Source: CAZYWA01 sp964650975 [NCBI: uncultured bacterium]
GTDB taxonomy: Bacteria; JADJOY01
NCBI GenBank assembly: GCA_964650975.1
Contig: CAZYWA010000004.1
Coordinates: 1 to 44,489, forward strand
Direction of reading: 5' to 3'
DNA length: 44,489 bases
Position numbers and translations under genes: made by a program. Below are positions 17,160 through 25,440 of the stretch, in pieces. Numbering within the stretch: position 1 is the stretch's first letter; the number at the start of each line of letters is the position of its first letter. The notes under the pieces were generated by a model. That model was not told where the DNA came from, did not search any database, and saw nothing but the letters and a program-made list of their open reading frames with translations.

Positions 17160-19268
17160 CTAGAAAAACGACAGCTGGAAATCGTCCTTGGTCAGCTGCG
17201 CCTTGGTGTCGAGGTCCTGGATCTCGATCCACGCCACCGGCGTCGGATTGCCGGCGATGAACGAATCGACTCGCTCGGGCAAGCCGGTGGTCGGGTCGAT
17301 GATGATGCGCAACCGCTTGATGCGCACGTTCGACGCGCCGCTGCCGAGCGGGTTCCGCAGGTCCACGGTGTCCTTGCGCGTGGTCACCAGTGTCAGCACG
17401 GTGTGCTTCTCGCCCTTCAGGTCGACGTCGCTCACCTCGCCGTAGCCAGGGCTGGTGAAGCTCTTCCAGGTGTCGATCATCGACCAGAAGTCCTGGTTGG
17501 TGACGGTTTCGCCCCACCACCAGGTCGCGGCGTCGGCCGCCTTCATCTCGATGGTGCCGAACACCTTGCGGACGCCACTGCCGCGAGCGATCACGCGATC
17601 CTCGTCTCCGAAGTACGCGGTCTGGATGCCCGAGGCGATGGGATCGTCGTAATTCGAGTCCACCTTGGTGATCGCCCAGTAGACCCAGCGCGGATCGCGG
17701 TGGAACTTGCCCTCGTAGATCCGCGAGCCTTCGAGCTTGCGGCCGCGGAAGGTCGAGGAATAGACGTGCAGCGTGGCGGTGTAGGCGTCGATGGCCTGCG
17801 CCTTCGCCTCGACGGCCGCGAGCACGTCGCGCCACTTGTCGTCGCCCGATTCATCGACGGCCGCGTCGCCCGCGCCGTGCCGCGCGACCGTGGCCGGCCC
17901 GCTCACGTTGACCGTGAGCGGCCGGTCGAGCGCCGCCAGGTAGCGCTGCTCGTCGCCCGGCTGATAGTGGGCGATCGCGTACAGGAACGCGTTGAAGCTG
18001 TGCTTGCCCTTCTTGATGTTGAGGCCGCCCACCAGGTCGCGGCCGATCTCGTGCACACCGGGGACGAACTCCGGCGGGTCGGTGATCGAATCGTCGTCCA
18101 TGTAGTAGAGCCGCTGCTCGAGCGGCAGCGTCGGGCCCATGATGACCCGCGACATGATGGTGCCGCCGGGGCCGGTCGCGAGCTGCCAGGTCTGGTGCTC
18201 GGTGACGAGGTGCTTCTCGGCTTCGCTCATCACTCCGTCGAGCGGCGGCACGTCGTGGTTGTCGGCGGTCACCACGTGCATGCCGTGGGCCTCGTGGGAG
18301 AGGTCGAGGCCGGCGCGGATCGAGAGCTTGGAGAGCACCGATCCCAGGTTGACCGGCACATCCATGACGTTGGGCGCTTCCAGGAAGTCGCGGTAGTAGA
18401 TGTTGTCGACCGCGATCGGCGGCGCGTAGATGCCGAACATGAGGTGCATCGCGGTTTCGACGCGGCGGATCGCGCGCACCGGACCGACTCGCCACGCCAG
18501 CAGCTTGGAGCGGAACTCGTCCTCGGTCCGCGAGAAGCTCAACAGGCCCCAGAGAATCTGTGCTTCGGTGCGCAGCTTGAGGCGATCGAGCAGGTTCTTG
18601 CCGCTGCCACCGGCGTCGGTCGAGACCGAGAGGTAATTGGGATACGCGCGCCGGTTGCCCTCGCCGTCGTCGGGAAATCCCATCGAGAAGACCGACGTGG
18701 TGACGCGATCGGTCTGGGGATCGTAGGTCACGTAGCGGATCGGTGAGCGTGGCGCGTCGGCGGTGGGAAACCGGGCGACGTACGCCCACGCCTTTTGATG
18801 CGAGACGGGGTCGCTGAGCTCGACTTCCGCGTGCAGGTCCGAATCGGGCTGCGATGCCCAGATCGAGGCTGGCGCTCGATCGCCGGCGTCGCTCACCAGG
18901 AACACCAGCTCGTCGTTCTCGTCGAAGCGGCCGCCGTCGGAGTCGGTCTCGGCGAACGGACCCTGGTCGAGGATCAGAAAACCGAACGGGTTGCGCTCGT
19001 CCATCTGGAACGGGATCGGCTCGAGCACACCGTTCCGGAACGCGAGCACCGCCAGCCGATCCGGCATCGTGCCCTCGAGCGCGGGCACGTCCTCGCCGAA
19101 CACCACCACGCGATCGGCCATGCGGTCGAGATCCTTGACCGCATCCGGCTCCTGAGCTCGCGCTCCCGACGCCGCGGCGACCAGCACCGCCGCGACGACC
19201 GACAGCGCGACGGTGGCGAGCCCGCGGCGCGGAGTGGCCGTCGCGGGGCTGCGCGTCGGGATCGGCAT
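17160..19268 (-). CDS. Large exported protein with LolA/DUF1571-like C-terminal domain
   Basis: The 702-residue precursor carries a signal peptide (LATVALSVVAAVLVAAASGARA) cleaved before QEPDAV. The first 480 residues include acidic segments (DSDGGRFDENDELVFL) and two aromatic-rich blocks and were not assigned to a family. The last 200 residues, starting IDAYTATLHVYSSTFRGRKL and containing RDPRWVYW, resemble the beta-sheet of LolA-like outer-membrane lipoprotein-handling or DUF1571 proteins. It may bind a lipid or hydrophobic ligand in the periplasm. The ATG at 19268 was chosen because it gives the signal peptide; the open frame extends further upstream but crosses a promoter-like sequence. 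Confidence 0.68.
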   Translation of the reverse strand: MPIPTRSPATATPRRGLATVALSVVAAVLVAAASGARAQEPDAVKDLDRMADRVVVFGEDVPALEGTMPDRLAVLAFRNGVLEPIPFQMDERNPFGFLILDQGPFAETDSDGGRFDENDELVFLVSDAGDRAPASIWASQPDSDLHAEVELSDPVSHQKAWAYVARFPTADAPRSPIRYVTYDPQTDRVTTSVFSMGFPDDGEGNRRAYPNYLSVSTDAGGSGKNLLDRLKLRTEAQILWGLLSFSRTEDEFRSKLLAWRVGPVRAIRRVETAMHLMFGIYAPPIAVDNIYYRDFLEAPNVMDVPVNLGSVLSKLSIRAGLDLSHEAHGMHVVTADNHDVPPLDGVMSEAEKHLVTEHQTWQLATGPGGTIMSRVIMGPTLPLEQRLYYMDDDSITDPPEFVPGVHEIGRDLVGGLNIKKGKHSFNAFLYAIAHYQPGDEQRYLAALDRPLTVNVSGPATVARHGAGDAAVDESGDDKWRDVLAAVEAKAQAIDAYTATLHVYSSTFRGRKLEGSRIYEGKFHRDPRWVYWAITKVDSNYDDPIASGIQTAYFGDEDRVIARGSGVRKVFGTIEMKAADAATWWWGETVTNQDFWSMIDTWKSFTSPGYGEVSDVDLKGEKHTVLTLVTTRKDTVDLRNPLGSGASNVRIKRLRIIIDPTTGLPERVDSFIAGNPTPVAWIEIQDLDTKAQLTKDDFQLSFF

Positions 19269-19659
19269 GACGGTTTCGAGAGCTCGCCGCGGCCAACAGC
19301 GCGAACATGCGAGCCGAAGCGAGTCAGTATCTGGAGGCGGTTCCGGCCTTGGCAACCGGCGCTCCCTCGTCACGGACTTGACGGCAGGCGCCGGGAGTCG
19401 TGCCGCGGACGGTGCGGACTTCGCTCGACGAAGGTAGCCGGCCTCGATGCGCGGACCGGCTGCATCTTCCGAACCCGACACGAGTTTTGGTTGCATCGGG
19501 GCACCAGTCCCGGCACCGCCGAGAACCTTCCGGCGCTCGACCGCCCGAGGGCACGGAACATGCTGAGCCTCGGGAGCCGGCGAAGGCTGCGAGAGCGGTT
19601 CCGAGCTCGTGGCACCGGCGGGCGCTGGGAATGCGCCCGAACGCGGCACGGAGGCCCAT
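19269..19659. other. Divergent intergenic region
   Basis: This 391-base gap separates the minus-strand large exported protein gene from the plus-strand prepilin gene. Short open frames here lack ribosome sites and recognisable protein features. The left part holds a plausible minus-strand promoter. TTGACG at 19378-19383 on the plus strand has no acceptable -10, so the prepilin promoter was not located. Confidence 0.5.
19326..19355 (-). promoter_or_regulatory. Putative sigma70-type promoter of the large exported protein gene
   Basis: On the minus strand TTGCCA (19355-19350) is followed by an 18-base spacer and GATACT (19331-19326), matching 5/6 and 4/6 of the consensus. It would place the transcript start about 50 bases before the ATG at 19268. 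Confidence 0.4.
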
Positions 19660-20154
19660 GTGAGATCGTCGCTCCGCCACAACGCACGAGGCTTCACGCT
19701 CGTCGAGTTGCTGATCACCCTCGCGATCATCGGCATCCTGGCGGCGATCGCCATTCCTCAGCTGCTGGGCTCGCGCACCAAGGCCATGAAGGCCAAGTGC
19801 GACGACCTCTCGCACGCGCTCGACGGCGAGCTCACCATGGAGGCGCAGAAGGCGATGGACGCGAAGTCCGCAGACCCCGCGGCGCCCGATCCGGCGCTCG
19901 CGGCCATCGCGAAGGTCGCGGGGCGCCACCAGGAGGAGAGCCCGTTCCTCAAGAATCAGAAGCCGCAGTGCAACGATTCGAATCGCTGGGGCTACAACAA
20001 CGATTGCATGTACCTGGCGCAGTACTTCCCGCAAGGATTGAACCGCTGCCAGGTGTTCTTCGATCTCAACTACACCAGCACGCCGTACATCGCCGTGGCC
20101 TACCAGAGCTTCGACGGCGCGACGACCACCTTCAAGGTTGCCTTCGACAAGTGA
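19660..20154 (+). CDS. Type IV prepilin-like protein (GspG/PilA-type)
   Basis: The 164-residue precursor has an 11-residue leader ending NARG, then FTLVELLITLAIIGILAAIA, the prepilin peptidase site (cleavage after G11, Glu at +5) and the N-terminal pilin helix with IPQLL. The globular part has three cysteines (CN, C-M-Y, RCQ) and an aromatic-rich end. The protein would be processed by PilD and assembled into a type IV pilus or type II secretion pseudopilus. GTG at 19660 is preferred as the start: GGAG lies six bases upstream and it gives a normal leader length. No PilD, PilB or secretion genes are adjacent. Confidence 0.87.
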   Translation: MRSSLRHNARGFTLVELLITLAIIGILAAIAIPQLLGSRTKAMKAKCDDLSHALDGELTMEAQKAMDAKSADPAAPDPALAAIAKVAGRHQEESPFLKNQKPQCNDSNRWGYNNDCMYLAQYFPQGLNRCQVFFDLNYTSTPYIAVAYQSFDGATTTFKVAFDK

Positions 20155-20179
20155 AGGCGCGGCCGCCGCAGGTCCCGCG

Positions 20180-20647
20180 ATGATTCCGCCGCGACTGGGC
20201 GCACGGGAGCTGCTGGCATTGATCGGTGCCGAGCTGGCGCTCGCCGTGCTGGTGGCGCTGCATCCACCTCGACTGCTGCGGCCCGACGTGGCGGATCAGG
20301 ATTGCGTGTCGGTGCGCGAGGGTCTGGCGTTGCAGACCGGCGCGATGCTCGACGCGCGCCTCAAGCAGGGCCCGGTCGATCCGGCCCTCTCGCCCGCCGT
20401 ATCCGCGCTGCGAGGAACCGGGATGCTGTGGGCCAAGGTCCCGGCTAGCCCGGCGAGCTCCGGGCGCCCGGCGTTCCAGCTGGTCGAGAGCACCGATTAC
20501 GTGCCGGTCAGGTCGAGCGAGTGCACCGCGTTCGTGCTCGCCGATCCTCGCCCCAACGGCACCGCGATCGTGATCCGGCAGTTCGTGCGCGGCGAGCTCG
20601 CCGAATTCGCCGTGCAGCCAGGGCAGCGGATCATTCCAGGAACCTGA
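20180..20647 (+). CDS. Hypothetical single-TM protein downstream of prepilin
   Basis: The 155-residue protein has one N-terminal hydrophobic helix (LLALIGAELALAVLVALHPP) and an extracytoplasmic domain containing two cysteines (QDCV, SEC) that could pair. No family was recognised. The ATG at 20180 begins 25 bases after the prepilin stop on the same strand, so the two are probably co-transcribed. A minor pseudopilin or assembly helper is a guess; no GFxxxE prepilin site is present. It converges with the next gene, with a single base between the stops. Confidence 0.62.
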   Translation: MIPPRLGARELLALIGAELALAVLVALHPPRLLRPDVADQDCVSVREGLALQTGAMLDARLKQGPVDPALSPAVSALRGTGMLWAKVPASPASSGRPAFQLVESTDYVPVRSSECTAFVLADPRPNGTAIVIRQFVRGELAEFAVQPGQRIIPGT

Positions 20648-20648
20648 T

Positions 20649-21767
20649 TCACGATCCGGCGCGCAGCTGGCCCTGCTCCCACACGGCCACCGTGTGGCCG
20701 GCGTTCTCGAAGCGCGCGGACTCGTAGCCGCGCGCGGCGATCGCCTTGGTGAGATCCGTCAGGCGGGCGCGCTCCGATTCGAAACCCGACCACGAGGAAA
20801 GCGTCACCACGTAGCTCTTGCCGTCGGAGTGCCCCTGCACCGAGGCCAGCACATCGGTGCCGGTCGACTTCTCGCCCGACGGAGCCGAGTGGCACCACTG
20901 CGTCGCCAGCACCACCGCGAGCAGCAGCGCCGGCATGACCGCGAAAGCCACGATCCGCAGCGCGCGCACGTCCGACGCGGAGAATCGGACGCGCAACCGT
21001 CCCAGCTTGACGCTCTCCGGCGGCGCAGATGACGCCGCTGGCGCATGCTTGGCGGCGCGTGCTCGCTCGCCACCTCGGCCCACGTCCTCGCGCTGCGCGT
21101 CCTGGAGCTCGAGCTTGGCGCGCTCGGCGCGGCGGCGATCGCTCGCGGCGTCGCTCTCGAGCGCGAGCGCGGCACTCGCGACGGTGAGCTCGAGCTGGGT
21201 CGCGAGCGACGACAGCTCGCGGCCGATCTTGCGCAGCGAATCGCGAAACGGCGCGGGCAGCTCGACCGCCCCCGCGACCCGGCCCAGCTCCGGTTCGAGC
21301 CTCGCGAGCGCCGCGCTCGCCGCCGTGAGCTGCTCGACCTCCGGCGCACCGAGATGCTCGAGCCGGAAGTCCTGGCTCGCCAGCACGTCGATGACGTGCA
21401 TCTGGAGACCGAGCGCGTCCAGGATGGCCGCCGCCACCGGGCTGGGCGGCGGAAGAAGGACGCTTGCGTCGCCGGACTGCGGCGGATCTTCGGAGGCTTC
21501 GCCGGGATCGACCACGTCGGTGGGAGCGTCCGGATCGGCGGCCTCGTCCGGGACATCCTCGCGAACGCCTGCTTCCGCCGGGAGATCCGCCACGGGCGCC
21601 GGCTCGACACCGAGCACCGCGATGAGATCGGCCCGCTTGAGACCGCTCAGCGGAGCGAGGCGCAGGCCGCGATACGCGAACCGCACCTTGGGCGCATCGC
21701 TGGCGTGGAGCTCCGGTGCGAGGTCGAGCACCTGGCCGTGGCATTCGCTCAGGTCGATCTCGACCAC
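20649..21767 (-). CDS. Hypothetical membrane protein overlapping PilZ gene
   Basis: The 372-residue protein has an N-terminal segment that is probably cytoplasmic (VEIDLSECHGQVLDLAPEL), an acidic Pro/Asp/Glu-rich stretch (about residues 50-105) and an alanine/leucine-rich helical part (about 110-230). One transmembrane helix follows near residues 270-290 (IVAFAVMPALLLAVVLATQW), then a small C-terminal domain of about 80 residues. No family was recognised. The GTG start has GGGAG 5 bases upstream and lies inside the end of the PilZ gene (19-base overlap), so the two are almost certainly expressed together. A c-di-GMP-linked envelope role is inferred from that pairing only. Confidence 0.65.
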   Translation of the reverse strand: MVEIDLSECHGQVLDLAPELHASDAPKVRFAYRGLRLAPLSGLKRADLIAVLGVEPAPVADLPAEAGVREDVPDEAADPDAPTDVVDPGEASEDPPQSGDASVLLPPPSPVAAAILDALGLQMHVIDVLASQDFRLEHLGAPEVEQLTAASAALARLEPELGRVAGAVELPAPFRDSLRKIGRELSSLATQLELTVASAALALESDAASDRRRAERAKLELQDAQREDVGRGGERARAAKHAPAASSAPPESVKLGRLRVRFSASDVRALRIVAFAVMPALLLAVVLATQWCHSAPSGEKSTGTDVLASVQGHSDGKSYVVTLSSWSGFESERARLTDLTKAIAARGYESARFENAGHTVAVWEQGQLRAGS

Positions 21768-22243
21768 GCTTCTCCCGTCGCATCGGCCTCGATCATCTCG
21801 AGCCCGCGCTCGGATGGACGGCCCGGTCCCGCTTCGCGGCCGAACGGCCAGCCGAGCCTCCCGTCACGCTCGATCGTGGCGGGGGCCGAGTACTTGTCGA
21901 GGAAGCGCTCCACTCGCTGGCGAAGCTCGTCGGACGGGTCCACGTACTGCAGCCCGAACCCCGAGATCACGTGCGCGCCGACGCGCTTGTTGAGGTACAC
22001 GATGCGCGCCACGCAGCGCAGCTCGCCGTGCTCGGCGCCGAGCGGCACCTCGACGATGAGCCGCGTGCTCATCTGGAACAGCACCTCGGCCTGCACGAAG
22101 GCGCCGTCCGCGCTGAACGACGTGGCGACGCCGGCGTGGTAGGTGTCGCCGTCGACGCTGAAGCGCGCCCGGAGCGACACGTCGCGACGGCGATAGCGCC
22201 TCTGCTGGTGCACCTGCTCGGGCTTGCCGTCCTTGGTCGCCAT
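21749..22243 (-). CDS. PilZ domain protein
   Basis: The 164-residue protein has a PilZ-type domain in residues 12-120: the arginine motif RRYRRR (15-20) near the start, then ATSFSADGAFVQ and a beta-barrel ending GFGLQYVDPSDELRQRVERF. PilZ domains bind cyclic di-GMP through RxxxR and [D/N]xSxxG; here the second motif reads SFSADG, with Ser in place of Asp/Asn, so binding may be weakened. About 40 C-terminal residues look disordered. The ATG at 22243 was selected because the domain begins 12 residues later; upstream sequence in the frame shadows folK. It overlaps the unknown membrane protein gene. Confidence 0.8.
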   Translation of the reverse strand: MATKDGKPEQVHQQRRYRRRDVSLRARFSVDGDTYHAGVATSFSADGAFVQAEVLFQMSTRLIVEVPLGAEHGELRCVARIVYLNKRVGAHVISGFGLQYVDPSDELRQRVERFLDKYSAPATIERDGRLGWPFGREAGPGRPSERGLEMIEADATGEAWSRST

Positions 22244-22333
22244 GATGCGAAACCGATCGAGGCCGAATCGTAGCCGCTCGACTCCCCGAATGCATCCGCG
22301 CGGGCGAAGCTGCGTCGACGATCGGAGATCGCG

Positions 22334-22864
22334 ATGAGCGAGGTCGAAGCGTTCCTGGGCCTCGGTTCGAACCTGGGCGATCGCGCGGGCCGGATCGGCG
22401 AAGCGCTCGAACGGCTGTCGGGTTGCGACGGCATCGGCGCCGTTCACCCCTCGGGCCTCTACGAAACCTCTCCGGTGGGGGGGCCCGAGCAACCTTGGTA
22501 CCTCAACGCCGCGGCGGGCGTGAGCACGTCGCTCGAGCCGCAGGCGCTGCTCGAAGCCTGCCTGCGTATCGAGCGCGACATGGGGCGCGTGCGGGCAGTG
22601 CCCAACGGTCCGCGCGAGATCGATCTCGACGTGCTGCTCTACGGCCAGCGCGTCGTGATCTCGCCCGATCTGGTGATTCCGCATGCCGCGATGACGGGCC
22701 GCCTGTTCGTCCTGGCTCCGCTGGCCGAGATCGCCGGCGACGTCACGCATCCCGTGGAGAAGGTGAGGATCGCGGAGCTGCTGGCGCGCCTCGGTGCGTC
22801 CGGCGGAGCGGAAGTCGTGCGACGGTTCAGCGGTCCAGCGCTTTCGGTGCGCCACCGTCGATGA
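22334..22864 (+). CDS. folK: 2-amino-4-hydroxy-6-hydroxymethyldihydropteridine diphosphokinase
   Basis: The 176-residue enzyme transfers pyrophosphate from ATP to 6-hydroxymethyl-dihydropterin in folate synthesis in the cytoplasm. It starts EAFLGLGSNLGDR, has SGLYETSPVGGPEQPWYLN for the substrate loop and NGPREIDLDVLLYG, the HPPK signature with the metal-binding aspartates, then IPHAAMTGRLFVLAPLAEI. The length is normal. The ATG at 22334 has GGAG 7 bases upstream. No folP or folB gene is nearby. Its 3' end overlaps the convergent permease gene by 38 bases. Confidence 0.95.
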   Translation: MSEVEAFLGLGSNLGDRAGRIGEALERLSGCDGIGAVHPSGLYETSPVGGPEQPWYLNAAAGVSTSLEPQALLEACLRIERDMGRVRAVPNGPREIDLDVLLYGQRVVISPDLVIPHAAMTGRLFVLAPLAEIAGDVTHPVEKVRIAELLARLGASGGAEVVRRFSGPALSVRHRR

Positions 22865-24335
22865 CCGCGGCCTCGAGGGCGAATCGCTCCTCGGGTGCCA
22901 GCACCAGGAAGTGCCGTCCGTGCGCGGCGAAGTAACCGATGCCGGCCAGGAACCACGCCCCGGCTCCCACCGCCGCCCAGCGGTAGTTGGGGTCCGACAC
23001 GAAGAGCGTCACCAGAGTCACGAAGGCAATCGCGGCGGCGGTCGCGGCGCCGGCCGTACCGAGCGGGCTCACGTAAGGCCGCTCCATCGTGGGCCTCTTC
23101 ACACGGAGCAGCACGAACGACGCCATCTGCAGCAAGTAGGACACCACGCCGCCGAACACCGCCATCGCGAGCAGCCGCCCGCCGATCAGCGTGGTGGCGT
23201 CGTCGCTGCCGCCGACGGCGCGCAGCAACACCAGCACCGTCCAGCCGAGTAGCCCGCCCGCGGCCAGCGCCACGTGCGGAGTCTTCCAGCGCGGATGAGT
23301 GATCGAGAGAAACGTCGGGAAGTAACCGGCGCGCGACAGCGAGCAGATCTGGCGGCCGAAGGCGAAGATGATCGTGTGGAAGCTCGCGATGAGACCGGCC
23401 ACCGCGGCCAGACCCAGCACCCGCCCGGCGGCCTCGCCGAAGATGGTGCGCAACCCGTCGAGCACGGGCTCGCCCGACGCGCCGAGCTTCATCGCTCCCG
23501 GCGCGATGGCCGAGTTGAGCACCAGCGTGGTGATCGCGAACACGATGAGCGTGCCGATGCCGCTCAGGATCCCGCGCGGCATGTCGCGGCGTGGATCGTG
23601 GGTCTCCTCCGCGGCCAGCGGCAGCTCCTCGATCCCCAGGTAGAACCACACCGCGAACGGCAGCCCGAGGAGCACGCCCTTGGCGCCGAAAGGTAGGAAC
23701 CGCGAGCCACCCGCGGCGGGTTCGATGTCGAACGCGAAGCGCCCGAAGTCGACGTGCGGCACCGCGCCCACGAAGAACACCACGAGTATGGCGAGCGCCA
23801 GAAGCGTGATGAACACCGAGAACTGGAACGAGACGTGCGCTCCCGCGACGTTGAGCCCGACGAAGAGGACGTAAAGGATGGCCCACCAGGCGAAGTCGGG
23901 AAGCGCGCCGAGCACGGGCACACCGGCGAAGATCGCCATCAGGTAGCTACCCGCGAAGAAGACCACCACCGCTGGCGTGAACACGTATTCCATGTTCTCC
24001 GCCATGCCGGTCACGAACCCGCCCCAGGGTCCCATCGACGATCGCGCGAAGGAGTAAGCACCGCCCGTGTGAGGGAGCGCGGCGGCGAGCTCGGCCAGGC
24101 TGAAGCACAGGCACAGGTACATGACCGTGATGATCGCGGTGGCGATCAGAAGGCCTCCGAAGCCTCCCACCGCCAGGCCCAGGTTCCAGCCGGAGAACTC
24201 GCCGGAGATGACGGCACCGACGCCGAGTGCCCAGAGCTTCCACGGCCCCGCGACCCGCTTGAGCTCCCGGCTGGCGAAGTAGCTGGCGTCCTTCTCGGTG
24301 TATCGAACGCCCGTCACGCTCCTCGGTTCGCTCAC
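22827..24335 (-). CDS. APC family permease, ethanolamine-permease-like
   Basis: The 502-residue protein has about 12 transmembrane helices and typical APC-superfamily features: GVGAVISGEFSGWN in the first helix, the AGLIASFHTIIFAFGRQI region, and ELPLAAEETHDPRRDMPRGI after the sixth helix. The segment LCLCFSLAELAAALPHTGGAY and GMAENMEYVFTPAVVV most resembles ethanolamine permeases (TIGR00908 type), but an amino acid substrate cannot be excluded, and no ethanolamine ammonia-lyase genes are present. The start is GTG at 24335, with GGAG 6 bases upstream, overlapping the stop of the cyclotransferase-like gene (GTGA). Coupled expression is likely. Confidence 0.85.
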   Translation of the reverse strand: MSEPRSVTGVRYTEKDASYFASRELKRVAGPWKLWALGVGAVISGEFSGWNLGLAVGGFGGLLIATAIITVMYLCLCFSLAELAAALPHTGGAYSFARSSMGPWGGFVTGMAENMEYVFTPAVVVFFAGSYLMAIFAGVPVLGALPDFAWWAILYVLFVGLNVAGAHVSFQFSVFITLLALAILVVFFVGAVPHVDFGRFAFDIEPAAGGSRFLPFGAKGVLLGLPFAVWFYLGIEELPLAAEETHDPRRDMPRGILSGIGTLIVFAITTLVLNSAIAPGAMKLGASGEPVLDGLRTIFGEAAGRVLGLAAVAGLIASFHTIIFAFGRQICSLSRAGYFPTFLSITHPRWKTPHVALAAGGLLGWTVLVLLRAVGGSDDATTLIGGRLLAMAVFGGVVSYLLQMASFVLLRVKRPTMERPYVSPLGTAGAATAAAIAFVTLVTLFVSDPNYRWAAVGAGAWFLAGIGYFAAHGRHFLVLAPEERFALEAAVIDGGAPKALDR

Positions 24336-24883
24336 GTTCTGCTCCGTCGTGGCGGCTCGCCACCTTCGGAACGGGCGAGCCTCAGGTGCGCGACGTAGTC
24401 CTCGGGCAGGCCCCAGCGCTCGGCGGCTTCGACCACCAGGGCCAGGTAGCGCCGCGACGGGGCACGCCCCGCGCGGGCCCACCGAGCGCGGTAGTACCAC
24501 GCGCTCACCTGCTCACCATTCGAGCGCGCCACGGAGCCGCGGGTGCGCACGTACCTGGTGCCCTCGCCTTCCATCCGGTCCAGCCGGCGCAGGTCCGGCC
24601 ACGCGAAGGTGTAGAGCACACCGTGAACCACGCGGCCCGGGGAAGGATGAACGTTGGCGAACGCGCGCTCGAAAAGCGGCAAACCCGGCGCGTCGAACGC
24701 GAGCTGATGATCGAGGAGCCGGGCCGGCTCGGCGCTCGACGGCCGGATGCGGCGCCGAGCCACGAGCACGTGCTCGTTCATGTTGGCGCCGAACGCGAAG
24801 TACCAGACGAGCTCCGCCGACGGCGCCGCTCGCTCCACCTCGTCCGCTTGCACTGCGATTAGCCCACGGGGTGAGCGGCCCAT
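24332..24883 (-). CDS. Gamma-glutamylcyclotransferase-like protein
   Basis: The 183-residue protein shows the GGCT/AIG2 fold: the glycine-rich substrate loop reads WYFAFGANMNEHVL (the usual YGSN-type motif), and the family glutamate lies in LRRLDRMEGEGTRYVR. GGCT enzymes release 5-oxoproline from gamma-glutamyl compounds; the substrate here is unknown. The start is uncertain. The frame stays open to an ATG at 24946, but that lies inside a strong hairpin, so 24883 (ATG) was chosen; GTG at 24853 is another option. It is coupled by GTGA to the permease gene, which suggests uptake and processing of an amino compound. Confidence 0.75.
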   Translation of the reverse strand: MGRSPRGLIAVQADEVERAAPSAELVWYFAFGANMNEHVLVARRRIRPSSAEPARLLDHQLAFDAPGLPLFERAFANVHPSPGRVVHGVLYTFAWPDLRRLDRMEGEGTRYVRTRGSVARSNGEQVSAWYYRARWARAGRAPSRRYLALVVEAAERWGLPEDYVAHLRLARSEGGEPPRRSRT

Positions 24884-24916
24884 CGCGGGGCGCGACCCCA
24901 CCGAACCGGAAGCAGC

Positions 24917-24945
24917 TGCGCCTCCCGGAATCTCCGGGAGGCGCA
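24917..24945 (-). terminator. 13-bp perfect hairpin downstream of the RRM gene
   Basis: Bases 24917-24929 pair perfectly with 24933-24945 around a 3-base loop. It lies 42 bases past the RRM gene stop and upstream of the cyclotransferase-like gene. No U-tract follows on the minus strand, so a transcript-stabilising 3' hairpin is an alternative to termination. Confidence 0.5.
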
Positions 24946-24986
24946 AGTCGAAAGCTCGTCAGGATTGCCCTGCGGAAACGACCGGC

Positions 24987-25409
24987 TCAGTACGGGCGAC
25001 GGCCACCGCCGCCGCCAGGTCCGCCGCGATGCCCGCCACCACCGCGGCCACCACCGCCACCACCGCGCTCGCCACCGTAGCCGCCGCCACCACCGCCGCC
25101 GCCACCTCGGCCGCCGTAGCCACCACCGCCACCACCGCCGCCACCGGACCGGTCATCGCCACGCCGGTCGATCGCGAAATCGACGCGGATCGTGCGACCC
25201 CCGAGCTCGGCGCCGTTCATGGCGCGCTTGGCTTCCTCGGCGGACGCGTCTTCGGAGTAGCTCACGAAGCCAAAGCCCTTCGATCGACCGGTGTCTCGGT
25301 CCATCACGACCTTCGCTTCGGTGACCGCGCCGTAGGCCTCGAACGCCTGCCGCAGCCCCGCGTCGTCCGTACCCCAGGCGAGACCTCCAACGAACAGCTT
25401 CTTGGGCAT
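24987..25409 (-). CDS. Glycine-rich RRM RNA-binding protein (Rbp type)
   Basis: The 140-residue cytoplasmic protein has a complete RRM in residues 4-81: RNP2 LFVGGL (5-10) and RNP1 KGFGFVSY (44-51), with the aromatic residues needed for stacking on RNA. Residues 89-138 are a Gly/Arg/Tyr low-complexity tail. This is the architecture of bacterial Rbp proteins, related to plant and cyanobacterial glycine-rich cold-responsive RNA-binding proteins. The ATG at 25409 has GAGGAG 8 bases upstream, a strong site implying high expression. A cold or stress role is inferred from the family. A promoter about 180 bases upstream would give a long leader. Confidence 0.93.
   Translation of the reverse strand: MPKKLFVGGLAWGTDDAGLRQAFEAYGAVTEAKVVMDRDTGRSKGFGFVSYSEDASAEEAKRAMNGAELGGRTIRVDFAIDRRGDDRSGGGGGGGGGYGGRGGGGGGGGGYGGERGGGGGGRGGGGHRGGPGGGGGRRPY
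24996..25145. repeat. GGC/GGY codon repeat encoding glycine-rich tail
   Basis: The 3' third of the RRM gene is an imperfect CCG/CCA trinucleotide tract on the plus strand, encoding runs of up to nine glycines broken by Tyr, Arg and Glu. It is prone to slippage, so length may vary between strains or be misassembled. Confidence 0.7.
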
Positions 25410-25440
25410 ACTTCAATCTCCTCGACCGAGACATGCGCCG

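Noticed and set aside
19378-19406. Plus-strand promoter for the prepilin (TTGACG)
   Set aside because: The sequence 17 bases downstream (TGCCGC) does not resemble a -10.
24996-25145. Tandem repeat or CRISPR-like array
   Set aside because: It is a glycine codon tract inside the RRM gene, with no spacer structure.
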